From: Flexistipes sinusarabici DSM 4947
GTDB taxonomy: Bacteria; Chrysiogenota; Deferribacteres; Deferribacterales; Flexistipitaceae
Assembly: GCF_000218625.1 (NCBI RefSeq)
Contig: NC_015672.1
Location: 62,001-126,000 of the forward strand
Length of the DNA: 64,000 nt
Direction of reading: 5' to 3'
The notes beneath the pieces are model-generated. The model had not been told where the DNA came from. It made no database searches and saw only the letters and a list, made by a program, of their open reading frames with translations. Of the stretch, positions 37,660-46,275 are shown piece by piece; the stretch's first letter is position 1, and each line of letters starts with the position of its first letter. The position numbers and the translations under genes were made by a program.

Positions 37660-39444
37660 ATGAATGATAAAATAAGCAGCGAGATTTATGAAAATCTGGA
37701 ACCGTTGGGGATTAAGTTTGGTGAACCGGATGAAAATGACCGGGAATTTTCTGCCAAATTTCATTTTGACGGGAATTACGGCTTTTACCATATATCGGAT
37801 GAGAAATGTGAGTTTTTAATCCTTAAAGGTATTTTTAAAGATAATGTCAGGCTGTTAAAGGGTAAAGTCGGAATTCAGCCAAAAAAAATGTCTAAAATTG
37901 CAGATAGGTTGTCAAATATTGAAAAGAATCTGGATTTCGCACCGCTTGTTAATTTTTTTATAGATGATGATATTTATATAAGTAATATCAGCAGGGATTT
38001 GTATTCAGAAAGGGGGGGTAAACAGAAGTTTGACCCCCGAAAAATTCCGGCCGGCCTGTCGGAAGTGGAGTTTTCACTTCAGCACAGCGATTTTGCAAGA
38101 GAAAAAAATCTTTATTTCAAAGGAATGCTTTCGGAACTTTTTCCCGAAACACTTTCTCCACTGAGCAGATCCATCCTGAACGAACTACCGGATATACTGA
38201 ACCCTATTTTTGTTCATGCCGGCTTTAAAACATATTCTCCTTCAGTGAAACTTATTGCAGGTAAGCTATATACCAACCTGTCCAACTTGCAGCTTGCTTT
38301 TAATACTATGGAAACAGGTGATGATTTTCTGAAAATGAACTTTGCTCCGTCTCTTTATATGAAAAACCCCAAAAATAAATTCAAGAATCTCAATCTGGAT
38401 CTGCTGGATATAAAAATAGACGAAATAGAGACTTACAGCCGGGAGCTTAGGGACAGTATCCAGTCAGTGAGTTTTGAAAATTTGTATAACGGCACTCTCA
38501 GTGAGCACTTAGCTCTTTTTGCCATGCTTGGTCAGATGATATTTTTCAGGTTGAGCAGCATTTTTATCAAGATTCTGAAGCGGGTGAAAAATGTACAGCG
38601 GGCTGCGGAATTAATTTATAAAACCAGAAATTCGAACCTGTTTGAAAAATTAAGCGGCAGAAGTATTCCGAAATATCTTGATGCTTTTGCTCCTTATGCA
38701 GAATTTCCTCCTGGACTTGGTTACGGGAAGAAGTCAATAGAGGAAATGACTGCTGGGATGGGTTTTTTAAAAAAGGCTTTTCATGGTGAAAATCTAAGTC
38801 AAACTATTAAAGCTGCTCATAGGTTTCTTGATAAACGGGACGAACTGATAATGACAGCTATAGATTATTTCAAAGCTGTTGATAAAGTCCTTCGTATAGC
38901 CGGTAATGAGCTTGTGGACAAAAGGCAGATAGCAAAACCGGAGCAGCTGTATTGGCTGGAGTTAAATGAAATAAAAAATATAAAGAAAGGCGACTACTAC
39001 GGCAACATACCTTTTTCCCTGTACTTCAAACGTGTACAGCATGAGCGTTACAAAGCTCAGTTCTGCCCTAATCTTATTTATGAAAAAGATATCAACAGAA
39101 TTCCCGATATTTTTAACGGTTTGATTTCCAAATATAATAATATTGAAATTTCCTGCCGGACACTTAATCCGGTTAAGGAAAAAACTTTTGTTTATAATGG
39201 AGAGGATATTCCGGATAGTGGAGGCCTTGCAGTGTTTAGCAGAATTTCAATTGCAGACATTCCGAAGTTAAAAGATACAGACTTGATAATTTGCGACTAT
39301 GCCCCGTTGTTTTCTCTGCTTTTTGAATATGCCTGTATCACTGATAAAAGTCTTTACACAGGATTAAACGGAAGTGAAGTATTCCTGAGGGGAAAAAAGG
39401 TCACTTTAAGTGAGGACCGGCTGATTATTGGAAAATCGGATTGA
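37660..39444 (+). CDS. Unrecognised protein with degenerate PEP-utilising-enzyme-like C-terminal half
   Basis: A 594-residue soluble protein. I cannot name its family. The helical stretch around residues 390-440 (RDELIMTAIDYFKAVDKVLRIAGN, then PEQLYWLELNEIKNI) is like the linker of rifampicin phosphotransferase and PEP synthase, where R-x-L-L-x-L-G...DvFyLt-x-x-E-L recurs. The final 70 residues (LKDTDLIICDYAPLFSLLFEYACITDKSL...LRGKKVTLSEDRLIIG) have the outline of the swivelling phosphohistidine domain, but the catalytic TSH motif is absent. No ATP-grasp domain is visible at the N-terminus. It may be a non-catalytic relative. It stands alone between argB (divergent) and the repeat element. 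Confidence 0.45.
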   Translation: MNDKISSEIYENLEPLGIKFGEPDENDREFSAKFHFDGNYGFYHISDEKCEFLILKGIFKDNVRLLKGKVGIQPKKMSKIADRLSNIEKNLDFAPLVNFFIDDDIYISNISRDLYSERGGKQKFDPRKIPAGLSEVEFSLQHSDFAREKNLYFKGMLSELFPETLSPLSRSILNELPDILNPIFVHAGFKTYSPSVKLIAGKLYTNLSNLQLAFNTMETGDDFLKMNFAPSLYMKNPKNKFKNLNLDLLDIKIDEIETYSRELRDSIQSVSFENLYNGTLSEHLALFAMLGQMIFFRLSSIFIKILKRVKNVQRAAELIYKTRNSNLFEKLSGRSIPKYLDAFAPYAEFPPGLGYGKKSIEEMTAGMGFLKKAFHGENLSQTIKAAHRFLDKRDELIMTAIDYFKAVDKVLRIAGNELVDKRQIAKPEQLYWLELNEIKNIKKGDYYGNIPFSLYFKRVQHERYKAQFCPNLIYEKDINRIPDIFNGLISKYNNIEISCRTLNPVKEKTFVYNGEDIPDSGGLAVFSRISIADIPKLKDTDLIICDYAPLFSLLFEYACITDKSLYTGLNGSEVFLRGKKVTLSEDRLIIGKSD

Positions 39445-39510
39445 TTTTTTCATTTGATAAAAATCCGGAGTATCATTTAAGCTGTAAATTTTCAGATATT
39501 TATTCGGCTC

Positions 39511-39859
39511 TACGGGGCCTGAAGTCACCCCATTTCTCGCAGTGCAAATATTTTTCAATGTAATTTGCACGCATTTCGCAGCCGAAACTCGAAACTACTG
39601 CCGCTAATCGTCTACTAGCACCAGCCGTAAGGCTGGTAAATATGTGGAACACATCCCCCTCCTCTCATAATTGTTTTTATTTGCAGATATTTATCCACTT
39701 TACTTTCCAACACAGGGTGTGACCGCTAACCGGCAGTACGTTTCTCAAACATCGGCTGCTTCATTTGTGCAAATTACATTGAAATCAGTGTCATGTTAGC
39801 TAAGTATATGTAAAACAATACTTTTATATGATTTTTGGGGTGATGCTAGTACGGGGCCT
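39511..39859. repeat. Candidate MITE-like non-coding element with nested inverted repeats
   Basis: A direct repeat TACGGGGCCT occurs at 39511-39520 and 39850-39859. Just inside are inverted TCACCCCA (39525-39532) and TGGGGTGA (39836-39843). Within lies a long imperfect inverted repeat: 39553-39570 (TTTCAATGTAATTTGCAC) and 39578-39585 (GCAGCCGA) match the reverse complement of 39767-39784 and 39752-39759. Weaker pairing then continues inward to about 39612/39722. The centre has a hairpin ACCAGCC-GTAA-GGCTGGT (39620-39637) and ATGTG/CACAT. No ORF is present. This organisation resembles a transposed non-autonomous element with a target duplication. The remainder of the 433-bp gap (39445-39877) is featureless. 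Confidence 0.5.
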
Positions 39860-39877
39860 CTTTTCAAACAAATAAAT

Positions 39878-40345
39878 TTACGGCATAATAAATTTTTTAT
39901 CCTCAAGCCTTACAGTGAAAACGGGGCATGGAGCTTTACGGACAACGTTTTCTGCTGTTGATCCAAACAATACGTGTTCTATGCCTGTTCTGCCGTGGGT
40001 TCCGATAACAATCATATCAGCCTCAAAGTTTCTGGCCTCATTTATGATTTCCAGAAAGGGAGCCCCTTTTAGCAGCTTTGAAGAAAAATTTATTTCCGAA
40101 AGTTTGGGATACTTATCAAGAAAGCTCTGAAGCTGTTCTTGCGCCCCTTTTTCAAGGTCAGTGCTCAGATTTCTGAAAGCGCCGTGAAGCATATGGGAGG
40201 AGACAAGTGCGGAATCATCGAAAAGAATATGCACTATTTCCAGTTCTGCATCAAATGCCTCTGCAAAGTTGACAGCATAATTCATGGCATACTCAGAAGT
40301 TTCTGAAAAGTCTGTCGGGAAAAGAATTCTATTTATAAAATCCAT
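39878..40345 (-). CDS. Universal stress protein (UspA family), copy 2
   Basis: A 155-residue single-domain protein with the nucleotide-binding signature GTHGRTGIEHVLFGS (G-x2-G-x9-G-S) near residue 127 and N-terminal NRILFPTDFSETSEYAMNYAV. It is clearly similar along its length to the preceding copy (40383-40850), so the pair arose by tandem duplication. The gap between them is 37 bp. ATP-dependent stress signalling is the family role; nothing local indicates a specific stress. Confidence 0.93.
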   Translation of the reverse strand: MDFINRILFPTDFSETSEYAMNYAVNFAEAFDAELEIVHILFDDSALVSSHMLHGAFRNLSTDLEKGAQEQLQSFLDKYPKLSEINFSSKLLKGAPFLEIINEARNFEADMIVIGTHGRTGIEHVLFGSTAENVVRKAPCPVFTVRLEDKKFIMP

Positions 40346-40382
40346 AGTTTCTCCTCAAAGTTTTTGTCTCTATCATAATATA

Positions 40383-40850
40383 TCAAGGCATCCTGAACTG
40401 CTGGTCTTTATGTCTTACTGTAAATACCGGGCAGGGAGCTTTACGGACAACTTTTTCTGCTGTTGAACCGAAAAGTACATGCTCAAGACCTGTTCTGCCG
40501 TGAGTCCCGATAATGATAACATCGGCATTTGTTTCTCTGGCTTCGTTAATGATCTCCAGAAAAGGAGTCCCTTTTAAAATTTTTGTGGTATGCTTTGTTT
40601 CCGAAAGTTCAGGGAACTTGTTTATAAATTCGTCAAACTGCTTTCTGGCTGCTTCTTCCAGCTCTTTATCAAGGTTCTGGAAGGTTACCTGCGGCAGATA
40701 GAAAGCTACAACCTGGGACTCATCAAAAAGCACATGCAGAATTTCCAATTCTGCATCAAAACGCTTTGCAAACTCCAGGGCGTACTTCATTGCACATTCT
40801 GAGGTTGATGAAAAGTCTGTTGGAAAAAGAATTTTTTTTATAAATCCCAT
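40383..40850 (-). CDS. Universal stress protein (UspA family), copy 1
   Basis: A 155-residue paralogue of the next gene with the same ATP-binding motif (GTHGRTGLEHVLFGSTAEKVVRKAPCPV) and start (KKILFPTDFSSTSECAMKYAL). Both copies keep all binding residues, so both are probably ATP-binding UspA proteins. AGGAGGACAAT lies just before ATG 40850. It follows the single receiver gene by 28 nt, consistent with one transcript. Confidence 0.93.
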   Translation of the reverse strand: MGFIKKILFPTDFSSTSECAMKYALEFAKRFDAELEILHVLFDESQVVAFYLPQVTFQNLDKELEEAARKQFDEFINKFPELSETKHTTKILKGTPFLEIINEARETNADVIIIGTHGRTGLEHVLFGSTAEKVVRKAPCPVFTVRHKDQQFRMP

Positions 40851-40878
40851 ATTGTCCTCCCTTTATTACTGTTATGAC

Positions 40879-41235
40879 TTATTTTGTTAATTCGTTAACT
40901 AAATGAATGAGCTCTTCTATATCAAACGGTTTTTCCATAATTTCAACAGCTCCCAGCTCAAAAGCTGCAAGCATATTTTCTATATTTCCGTATGCAGTGA
41001 CTACAATTACCGGTGTTTCATTATCAGTCATTCTTAATCTGTTTATAAACTGCATACCGTCCATTTCCGGCATCATCAAATCAGTTATAATAATATTATA
41101 ACTCTTATTCTTTAGTCTATCAAATGCAATTTTACCGTTTTGGGCAATATCCACCTCATGACCCTCGTTACCGAGGATAGAGCTTATACCTTCAGCGGTT
41201 ATTTTGTCGTCTTCAATAATCAATATGTAGGGCAT
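40879..41235 (-). CDS. Orphan receiver-domain response regulator
   Basis: A 118-residue CheY-like receiver (LIIEDDKITAEGISSIL, phosphoacceptor Asp in IIITDLMMPEMDGMQF, VVTAYGN, MEKPFD). It has no output domain and no adjacent kinase. Its start lies 3 nt after tatD ends, so it is embedded in the metG-tatD transcript and followed by the two UspA genes. A link to stress protein expression is conceivable but only inferred from position. Confidence 0.88.
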   Translation of the reverse strand: MPYILIIEDDKITAEGISSILGNEGHEVDIAQNGKIAFDRLKNKSYNIIITDLMMPEMDGMQFINRLRMTDNETPVIVVTAYGNIENMLAAFELGAVEIMEKPFDIEELIHLVNELTK

Positions 41236-41238
41236 GGG

Positions 41239-42084
41239 CTATAATGTATAAAGTTTCTTTATATTATTTTCCAAAGTGAGCAGCAGGTTCCTGTAGTCGA
41301 TATCTTTTACTTTACACACTGTGTATGCGGTAAAGATAACATTTGCCGGAACATTCTGCTTCCCCCTGAAAGGCATTGGAGAAAGATATGGGCAGTCAGT
41401 TTCCACGAGCAGTCTGTCCAGGGGTATATATTTTAAAGCCTCTCTCAATTCATCGGCTTTTTTATAAGTTAAATTGCCTGCAAAAGATATAAAGAGATCG
41501 GCATCCAGAGCCCATTTCATAAGGTCTTTATCTCCGTTGAAGCAGTGAACAATCCCGCCGTGGTTTTTCCTGCCGACTATCGGATCTGCAACATCAATCA
41601 AATCCTTTGTGGCTTCTCTGTTGTGTATTATAAACGGCAGTTTTTCTGAAACGGATAAGTCTAGAAAAATCGCAAAAACGTCCTTTTGGATATCTTTCGG
41701 AGAATGATTTCTGAAATAGTCCAGCCCTATCTCCCCAACAGCCACCACCTTCTCTTGTTTGAATGTGTTTATAAAGAAATCGATGTCTGAGTGATTGAAT
41801 TCGGATGCATCGTGGGGGTGTACACCTGCAGAAGCAAAAATATTTTCATATTTTTCAGCTAATTTTACAGCTTTTGATGAATCCTTTTTATTGATTCCTA
41901 TGGTTATAAAACGTTTGACACCTACGTTTTCAGCCTCAGTAAGGTGATGTTCTATGTCAGTGGCCAGCTCAGGGAAATGCAGGTGTGCATGTGTATCTGT
42001 TAAAAATACACCTTCTTCTGCACACTTTTTTACAATGTTCAGAAAAGAACTTAATTCACTGCCGCTTCTTTTTTTAATAAACAT
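41239..42084 (-). CDS. tatD: TatD-family metal-dependent deoxyribonuclease
   Basis: Metal-dependent hydrolase of 281 residues. Metal ligands are seen in TDTHAHLHFPEL, AVGEIGLDYFR, FIIHNREATKDL, HCFNGD and VETDCPYLSP. The protein has about 28 residues before the usual TDTHAHLH start. No ATG, GTG or TTG exists nearer, so ATG 42084, with AAAGGGCAC, is taken. It follows metG by 8 nt; a metG-tatD pair is a common bacterial arrangement. Confidence 0.93.
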   Translation of the reverse strand: MFIKKRSGSELSSFLNIVKKCAEEGVFLTDTHAHLHFPELATDIEHHLTEAENVGVKRFITIGINKKDSSKAVKLAEKYENIFASAGVHPHDASEFNHSDIDFFINTFKQEKVVAVGEIGLDYFRNHSPKDIQKDVFAIFLDLSVSEKLPFIIHNREATKDLIDVADPIVGRKNHGGIVHCFNGDKDLMKWALDADLFISFAGNLTYKKADELREALKYIPLDRLLVETDCPYLSPMPFRGKQNVPANVIFTAYTVCKVKDIDYRNLLLTLENNIKKLYTL

Positions 42085-42092
42085 TGTGCCCT

Positions 42093-44015
42093 TTATTTAA
42101 CAGGACTGCCGGCTTTAACATCTTCATCAATCTCAATCAGAAAATGCCTGTCGTCACCCGAAACAGCCAGAACCATGCCCTCTGAATCAACTCCCATTAA
42201 TTTGGCAGGCTTCAAATTTGCCACTACAGCAACTTTTTTGCCGATCAGATCTTCAGGTGCGTATGTTTTGGCAATACCTGCAACGATCTGCCTGTTTTCA
42301 CTGCCCAAATCCACCTGAAGTTTTAAAAGTTTGTCCGATTTTTTGATTTTTTCTGCGGCGTATATCTGACCGACTTTGATTTTCATTTTGGAAAACGTTT
42401 CAAAGTCAATCAGCTCTTCAGCTTTCTGCTCCTCTTTCTCCTTATCCTGAAGATTTTTCACATCTGCCAGTATTTCTTTTTCATCCAGTCTCGGGTACAG
42501 TTGTTTTATTTCACCTAATCTTATGCCCGATTCAAGAGTTCTTGCTTTCTTAAGCTCTTCAAAGTTGGTCTTGTAGATGTCTTTCTCCGTATTAAGCTGC
42601 TTTCTCATGTTAACAGATGTTTCCGGTATAAACGGATACAGCATAAGAGAAAGAGCTCTGAGACCGTCCAGTACACAATAAAGGACTGAGCCTAAACGCC
42701 CCCTTTTGTCTTCATCTTTTGCCAGAAACCACGGAGTGGTTGTGTCCACATATCTGTTGAGAAATCCTACCAGCTCCCAGATACTTGAAAGTGCCTTGTT
42801 GAAAGCCAGTTCCGAGATCTGTGCATCCATTTTTTCAAAAGTTTCTTTTATTGTATCCGCCAGTTCTTCATCCAAGCTTTCGGGATCCGTATATTCCGGT
42901 ATTATACCGCCAAAATATCGGTTTACCATACCCAGTGTTCTGTTCAACAGGTTGCCCAAATCATTTGCCAAATCACTGTTTATCCTATGAATCAGGGCTT
43001 TAAATGAAAAGTCGCCGTCCAAACCGAACGGTACTTCTCTTAGTAGAAAATATCTGATTGGATCCACTCCGAATTTATCAGCCAGCCAATAAGGGTCTAT
43101 TGCATTTCCAAGTGATTTGGACATCTTTTGACCCTCTACAGTCCACCACCCGTGGGCAAACACACTTTTCGGCAGGTCAACTCCTATACTTAAAAGCATA
43201 GTCGGCCAGTAAACTGTATGAAAACGGAGGATATCTTTGCCAACGATATGATAATCGCCGGGCCAGTATTTATCAAACATTTCACTCCTGTCAGGATACC
43301 CGAGAGCTGAAATATAGTTGGTCAGTGCATCTATCCATACATAGATAACATGTTTTTCATCTCCGGGTACTGGGACACCCCATTTGAATGAAACCCGGCT
43401 GACGGATAAATCCTTCAGACCTTCTTTTATGAATGATATAATTTCATTACGCCTTGAGACCGGTTTAATGAAATCGGGATTTCTTTCTATATGCTCCAGT
43501 AATTTGTCCTGATATTTAGACATTCTGAAGAAGTAGCTTGGTTCCTTCAGCTTTGTTGTTGGTCTGCGGCAGGAGGGACAGCAGTTTCCGTCAAGCAGCT
43601 GTGTTTCTGTCCAGTAGGTTTCACAGGGGGTACAGTACCATCCTTCATATTCACCAAGGTAAATATCGCCGTTTTCTTTCATTTTTGTAAAAACGGCCTG
43701 TACCGTTTTCTGGTGATATTCCTCTGTGGTTCTGATAAAGTGATCGTTGGATATATTCAGTTTTTCCCAGAGATTTTTAAACCGTGTGACCACATTATCT
43801 GCCAGTTCCTTGGGTGAAAGATTTTTATCCGATGCAGCATGTTCAATCTTTTGACCGTGCTCATCCGTTCCTGTCAGAAAAAATACATCATAACCGGCCA
43901 GACGTTTGTACCTGGCAATTGTATCTGCAGCTACTGTTGTATAAGCGTGGCCGATATGAGGAACATCATTTACATAATAGATAGGTGTACTGACGTAAAA
44001 AGTTTTTTGGTTCAT
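42093..44015 (-). CDS. metG: Methionyl-tRNA synthetase
   Basis: 640-residue class I synthetase. Catalytic motifs are VNDVPHIGHAYTT (HIGH-type) and KMSKSLGNAID (KMSKS). The zinc knuckle CTPCETYWTETQLLDGNCC...C is of the four-Cys type. An anticodon-binding helical domain follows, and the C-terminal 105 residues form a tRNA-binding OB-fold (IKVGQIYAAEKIKKSDKLLKLQV). It overlaps the PSP1-domain gene by 4 nt and starts at ATG 44015. Confidence 0.97.
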   Translation of the reverse strand: MNQKTFYVSTPIYYVNDVPHIGHAYTTVAADTIARYKRLAGYDVFFLTGTDEHGQKIEHAASDKNLSPKELADNVVTRFKNLWEKLNISNDHFIRTTEEYHQKTVQAVFTKMKENGDIYLGEYEGWYCTPCETYWTETQLLDGNCCPSCRRPTTKLKEPSYFFRMSKYQDKLLEHIERNPDFIKPVSRRNEIISFIKEGLKDLSVSRVSFKWGVPVPGDEKHVIYVWIDALTNYISALGYPDRSEMFDKYWPGDYHIVGKDILRFHTVYWPTMLLSIGVDLPKSVFAHGWWTVEGQKMSKSLGNAIDPYWLADKFGVDPIRYFLLREVPFGLDGDFSFKALIHRINSDLANDLGNLLNRTLGMVNRYFGGIIPEYTDPESLDEELADTIKETFEKMDAQISELAFNKALSSIWELVGFLNRYVDTTTPWFLAKDEDKRGRLGSVLYCVLDGLRALSLMLYPFIPETSVNMRKQLNTEKDIYKTNFEELKKARTLESGIRLGEIKQLYPRLDEKEILADVKNLQDKEKEEQKAEELIDFETFSKMKIKVGQIYAAEKIKKSDKLLKLQVDLGSENRQIVAGIAKTYAPEDLIGKKVAVVANLKPAKLMGVDSEGMVLAVSGDDRHFLIEIDEDVKAGSPVK

Positions 44016-44728
44016 ATTTTCCCTCCGGCATCTTCATCTACAATATCTGTTAATTCAACAAAATCTTCCGATTCAGCCTCAATCTCTTCGTACAAGTCTT
44101 TTTCATACATAAGGCAGCACATAAGCCTGCCGCACACTCCGGAAATTTTACCCGGATTGAGAATAAGATTCTGATCTTTTGCCATTTTTATGGAAATATT
44201 GTCAAATTTCCGAAGAAAAGTAGAGCAGCAAAATTCTTTACCACAAATCCCGAAACCTCCCAGGATTTTTGTGGCATCCCTCACTCCTACCTGTCTGAGT
44301 TCAATACGGGTTTTAAATTCTCTGGCAAGATCTCTCACCAGCTGTCTGAAGTCAATCCGCCCTTCAGCGGTAAAGTAAAAGGTGAGCCTTGTTCTATCCA
44401 GTGTATATTCAGATTTTAATAATTTCATCTGCAGCCTGTGTGAATTTATCATCTCTTTGCAGATTTCAAAGGTTTTCTGTTCTTCTTTCCGGTTCTCTTC
44501 CAGCTTGTTTAAATCTTCCTCAGTAGCTTTTCTGAGTATTTTTTTCATCCCCTGCTCATCGGCAACGCTCATTTCCCGAGGGGGTATGATAACCGATGCT
44601 ATATCCTCACCTTTCTCTGTTTCAATTACAGCAAAATCGCCCCGTTTCAGATCCACACTGTTACTGAGGAAATCATATATTTTTCCGGCCCTTTTAAAAG
44701 CCACTCCTGTTGCTTTAACGTTTTTCAC
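44012..44728 (-). CDS. ricT: PSP1-domain protein, RicT (YaaT) family
   Basis: A 238-residue protein with a PSP1 domain and two Cys clusters (FGICGKEFCCSTFLRKF and GVCGRLMCCLMYE) that hold an Fe-S cluster in characterised RicT proteins. In Bacillus subtilis it works with RicA and RicF on RNA processing and sporulation-type phosphorelay. Neither partner is recognised here. The order tmk-holB-ricT-metG-tatD is a widely conserved bacterial cluster, which strengthens the assignment. It overlaps holB by 14 nt. Confidence 0.9.
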   Translation of the reverse strand: MKNVKATGVAFKRAGKIYDFLSNSVDLKRGDFAVIETEKGEDIASVIIPPREMSVADEQGMKKILRKATEEDLNKLEENRKEEQKTFEICKEMINSHRLQMKLLKSEYTLDRTRLTFYFTAEGRIDFRQLVRDLAREFKTRIELRQVGVRDATKILGGFGICGKEFCCSTFLRKFDNISIKMAKDQNLILNPGKISGVCGRLMCCLMYEKDLYEEIEAESEDFVELTDIVDEDAGGKI

Positions 44729-45587
44729 TTAAAACCTCTTCCGCCTTAGTTAATAGGTACATTTTTGCCATTTCAGTGTTAATATTGTATTCCAGTCGTT
44801 TGATAACCAGTAAAAGGTCATTCATAAAGTTGAGCAAAGTATCGTCATATGTTGTTTTATAGCTTTCCAGTATACTTATGTAAAGGTTAAAAACATAGTT
44901 TTTGATTTCATCTCTGTTTTTAAGCTTCATCAGAGAAGTTAATGTATTTTCAAAGGTCATATCCTGAAAAGCCTCCATTGATTCTGCATTCTGTTCCATC
45001 AGATAAACAGCCGTTTCCACCGAACCTGACGCCACCTGCGATATACTGCTTGCTTTTGCAGCTTCATACCCCTTTTGGGTCAAAATATAAGCTAATTCTT
45101 CACTTTTAAGACGGCCGAATTTTACTTCTATACACCTTGATTTTATTGTGGGCAGTAATGATGCCTCTTTATGAGTTACAAGGATAAATACAGTTGTGGG
45201 GGAAGGTTCTTCAAGTGTTTTGAGAAAACTGTTGGCTGCATCGCGGGTCATAAGATGGGCATTGTTTATGATAAAGAACTTGTATTTCCCGAAATACGGA
45301 GAAATATGTGCATCGGCAGCAAAATCGCGCACCCGGTCAATCTTTATCGTATCATCGTCTACAACTCTGATGTCCGGATTATTTTCCTGTCTGGCAAGTG
45401 TGCACGAGCTGCATTCACAGTCTTCGAATGCTTTTTCCTCTAAACAGAGTGCTGAGCGGGCGAGTTCTTCAGCGAAAAACTTCTTGCCAATTCCGTTTTT
45501 ACCGCTGAAAATGTAAGAGTTGAGCAGACTTTTGTTTTTGATAATATTTGTAAATATATCTTTTTCTCTCGAATGTCCCGTGATCAA
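44715..45587 (-). CDS. holB: DNA polymerase III delta-prime subunit
   Basis: Clamp-loader subunit, 290 residues. It has the P-loop-like FSGKNGIGKKFFAEELAR, zinc-binding Cys (CLEEKAFEDCECSSCTLA), the sensor region INNAHLMTRDAANSFLKTLEEPS and the SRC motif IKSRCIEVKFG. The C-terminal collar domain is helical. It lies 22 nt downstream of tmk, the usual neighbour. The Lys in the P-loop is followed by Lys rather than the Ser/Thr of active ATPases, as is common in delta-prime. Confidence 0.93.
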   Translation of the reverse strand: MITGHSREKDIFTNIIKNKSLLNSYIFSGKNGIGKKFFAEELARSALCLEEKAFEDCECSSCTLARQENNPDIRVVDDDTIKIDRVRDFAADAHISPYFGKYKFFIINNAHLMTRDAANSFLKTLEEPSPTTVFILVTHKEASLLPTIKSRCIEVKFGRLKSEELAYILTQKGYEAAKASSISQVASGSVETAVYLMEQNAESMEAFQDMTFENTLTSLMKLKNRDEIKNYVFNLYISILESYKTTYDDTLLNFMNDLLLVIKRLEYNINTEMAKMYLLTKAEEVLSEKR

Positions 45588-45609
45588 AACCGCACCTTTT
45601 GTTTGAGTT

Positions 45610-46275
45610 TTAAAGTATTTTATCGACCTGGCGCATAATATCTTTATTTACATCGTTAAATGACCTATTTCCGTCTATTATTACTGTATCTTTGTGGTTG
45701 TCTGCATACCAAAGGAAACCTTCGCGCACACGCTCAAAAAATTGCCCGGGCATTTGCTCAAACTTGCCCTCCTGGTGCATACGAAAATCCCTTTCCAGCC
45801 TTTTCCTGGCTCTTGCAACGGCTGTGTCAATATCAACATCAATTATAATACTCAGATCAGGCATTCTGTTAATTGTACGGGCAGTTAAGTATTCCAGTAT
45901 CCCGCTGTCCAATCTTCTGCCGAAAATCTGGTAAGCGTATGTGGACATAATAAACCTGTCACAAATTACAATATTTTCTCTCTCAGTTTCAGGTATTACA
46001 ACTTTGTTCTGGTGTTCTCTTCGGTCTGCACAATATAGCAAAAGCTCCGTTATCGGGTCTAAATCGTATTCACTTGATATAAGTAAATCTCTGAATATTT
46101 TGCCGGCTTTTGTACCTCCGGGCTCTTTTGTGAGTATAATTTCTCTCTGTTCAGCACTATCCGGTTTTTTAAGAGCTTTTTCTTTCAAATCTGCAGCCAG
46201 TTTCCGGACTTGACTGGATTTACCGCATCCGTCTATACCGTCAATTGTAATAAAAAGTCCTTTACGATTCTGCAC
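45610..46275 (-). CDS. tmk: Thymidylate kinase
   Basis: Phosphorylates dTMP to dTDP. 221 residues. The P-loop TIDGIDGCGKSSQVRKLA, the DRx motif in VICDRFIMSTYAYQ, and the LID with ARKRLERDFRMH are in place. Its start overlaps the MOSC-MogA fusion gene by 14 nt. No strong promoter was found between them, so the whole block is likely one transcript. Confidence 0.95.
   Translation of the reverse strand: MQNRKGLFITIDGIDGCGKSSQVRKLAADLKEKALKKPDSAEQREIILTKEPGGTKAGKIFRDLLISSEYDLDPITELLLYCADRREHQNKVVIPETERENIVICDRFIMSTYAYQIFGRRLDSGILEYLTARTINRMPDLSIIIDVDIDTAVARARKRLERDFRMHQEGKFEQMPGQFFERVREGFLWYADNHKDTVIIDGNRSFNDVNKDIMRQVDKIL

Noticed and set aside
39878-40850. The two UspA genes considered as an assembly duplication.
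   Set aside because: The paralogues differ substantially at the sequence level, so this is an old tandem duplication.
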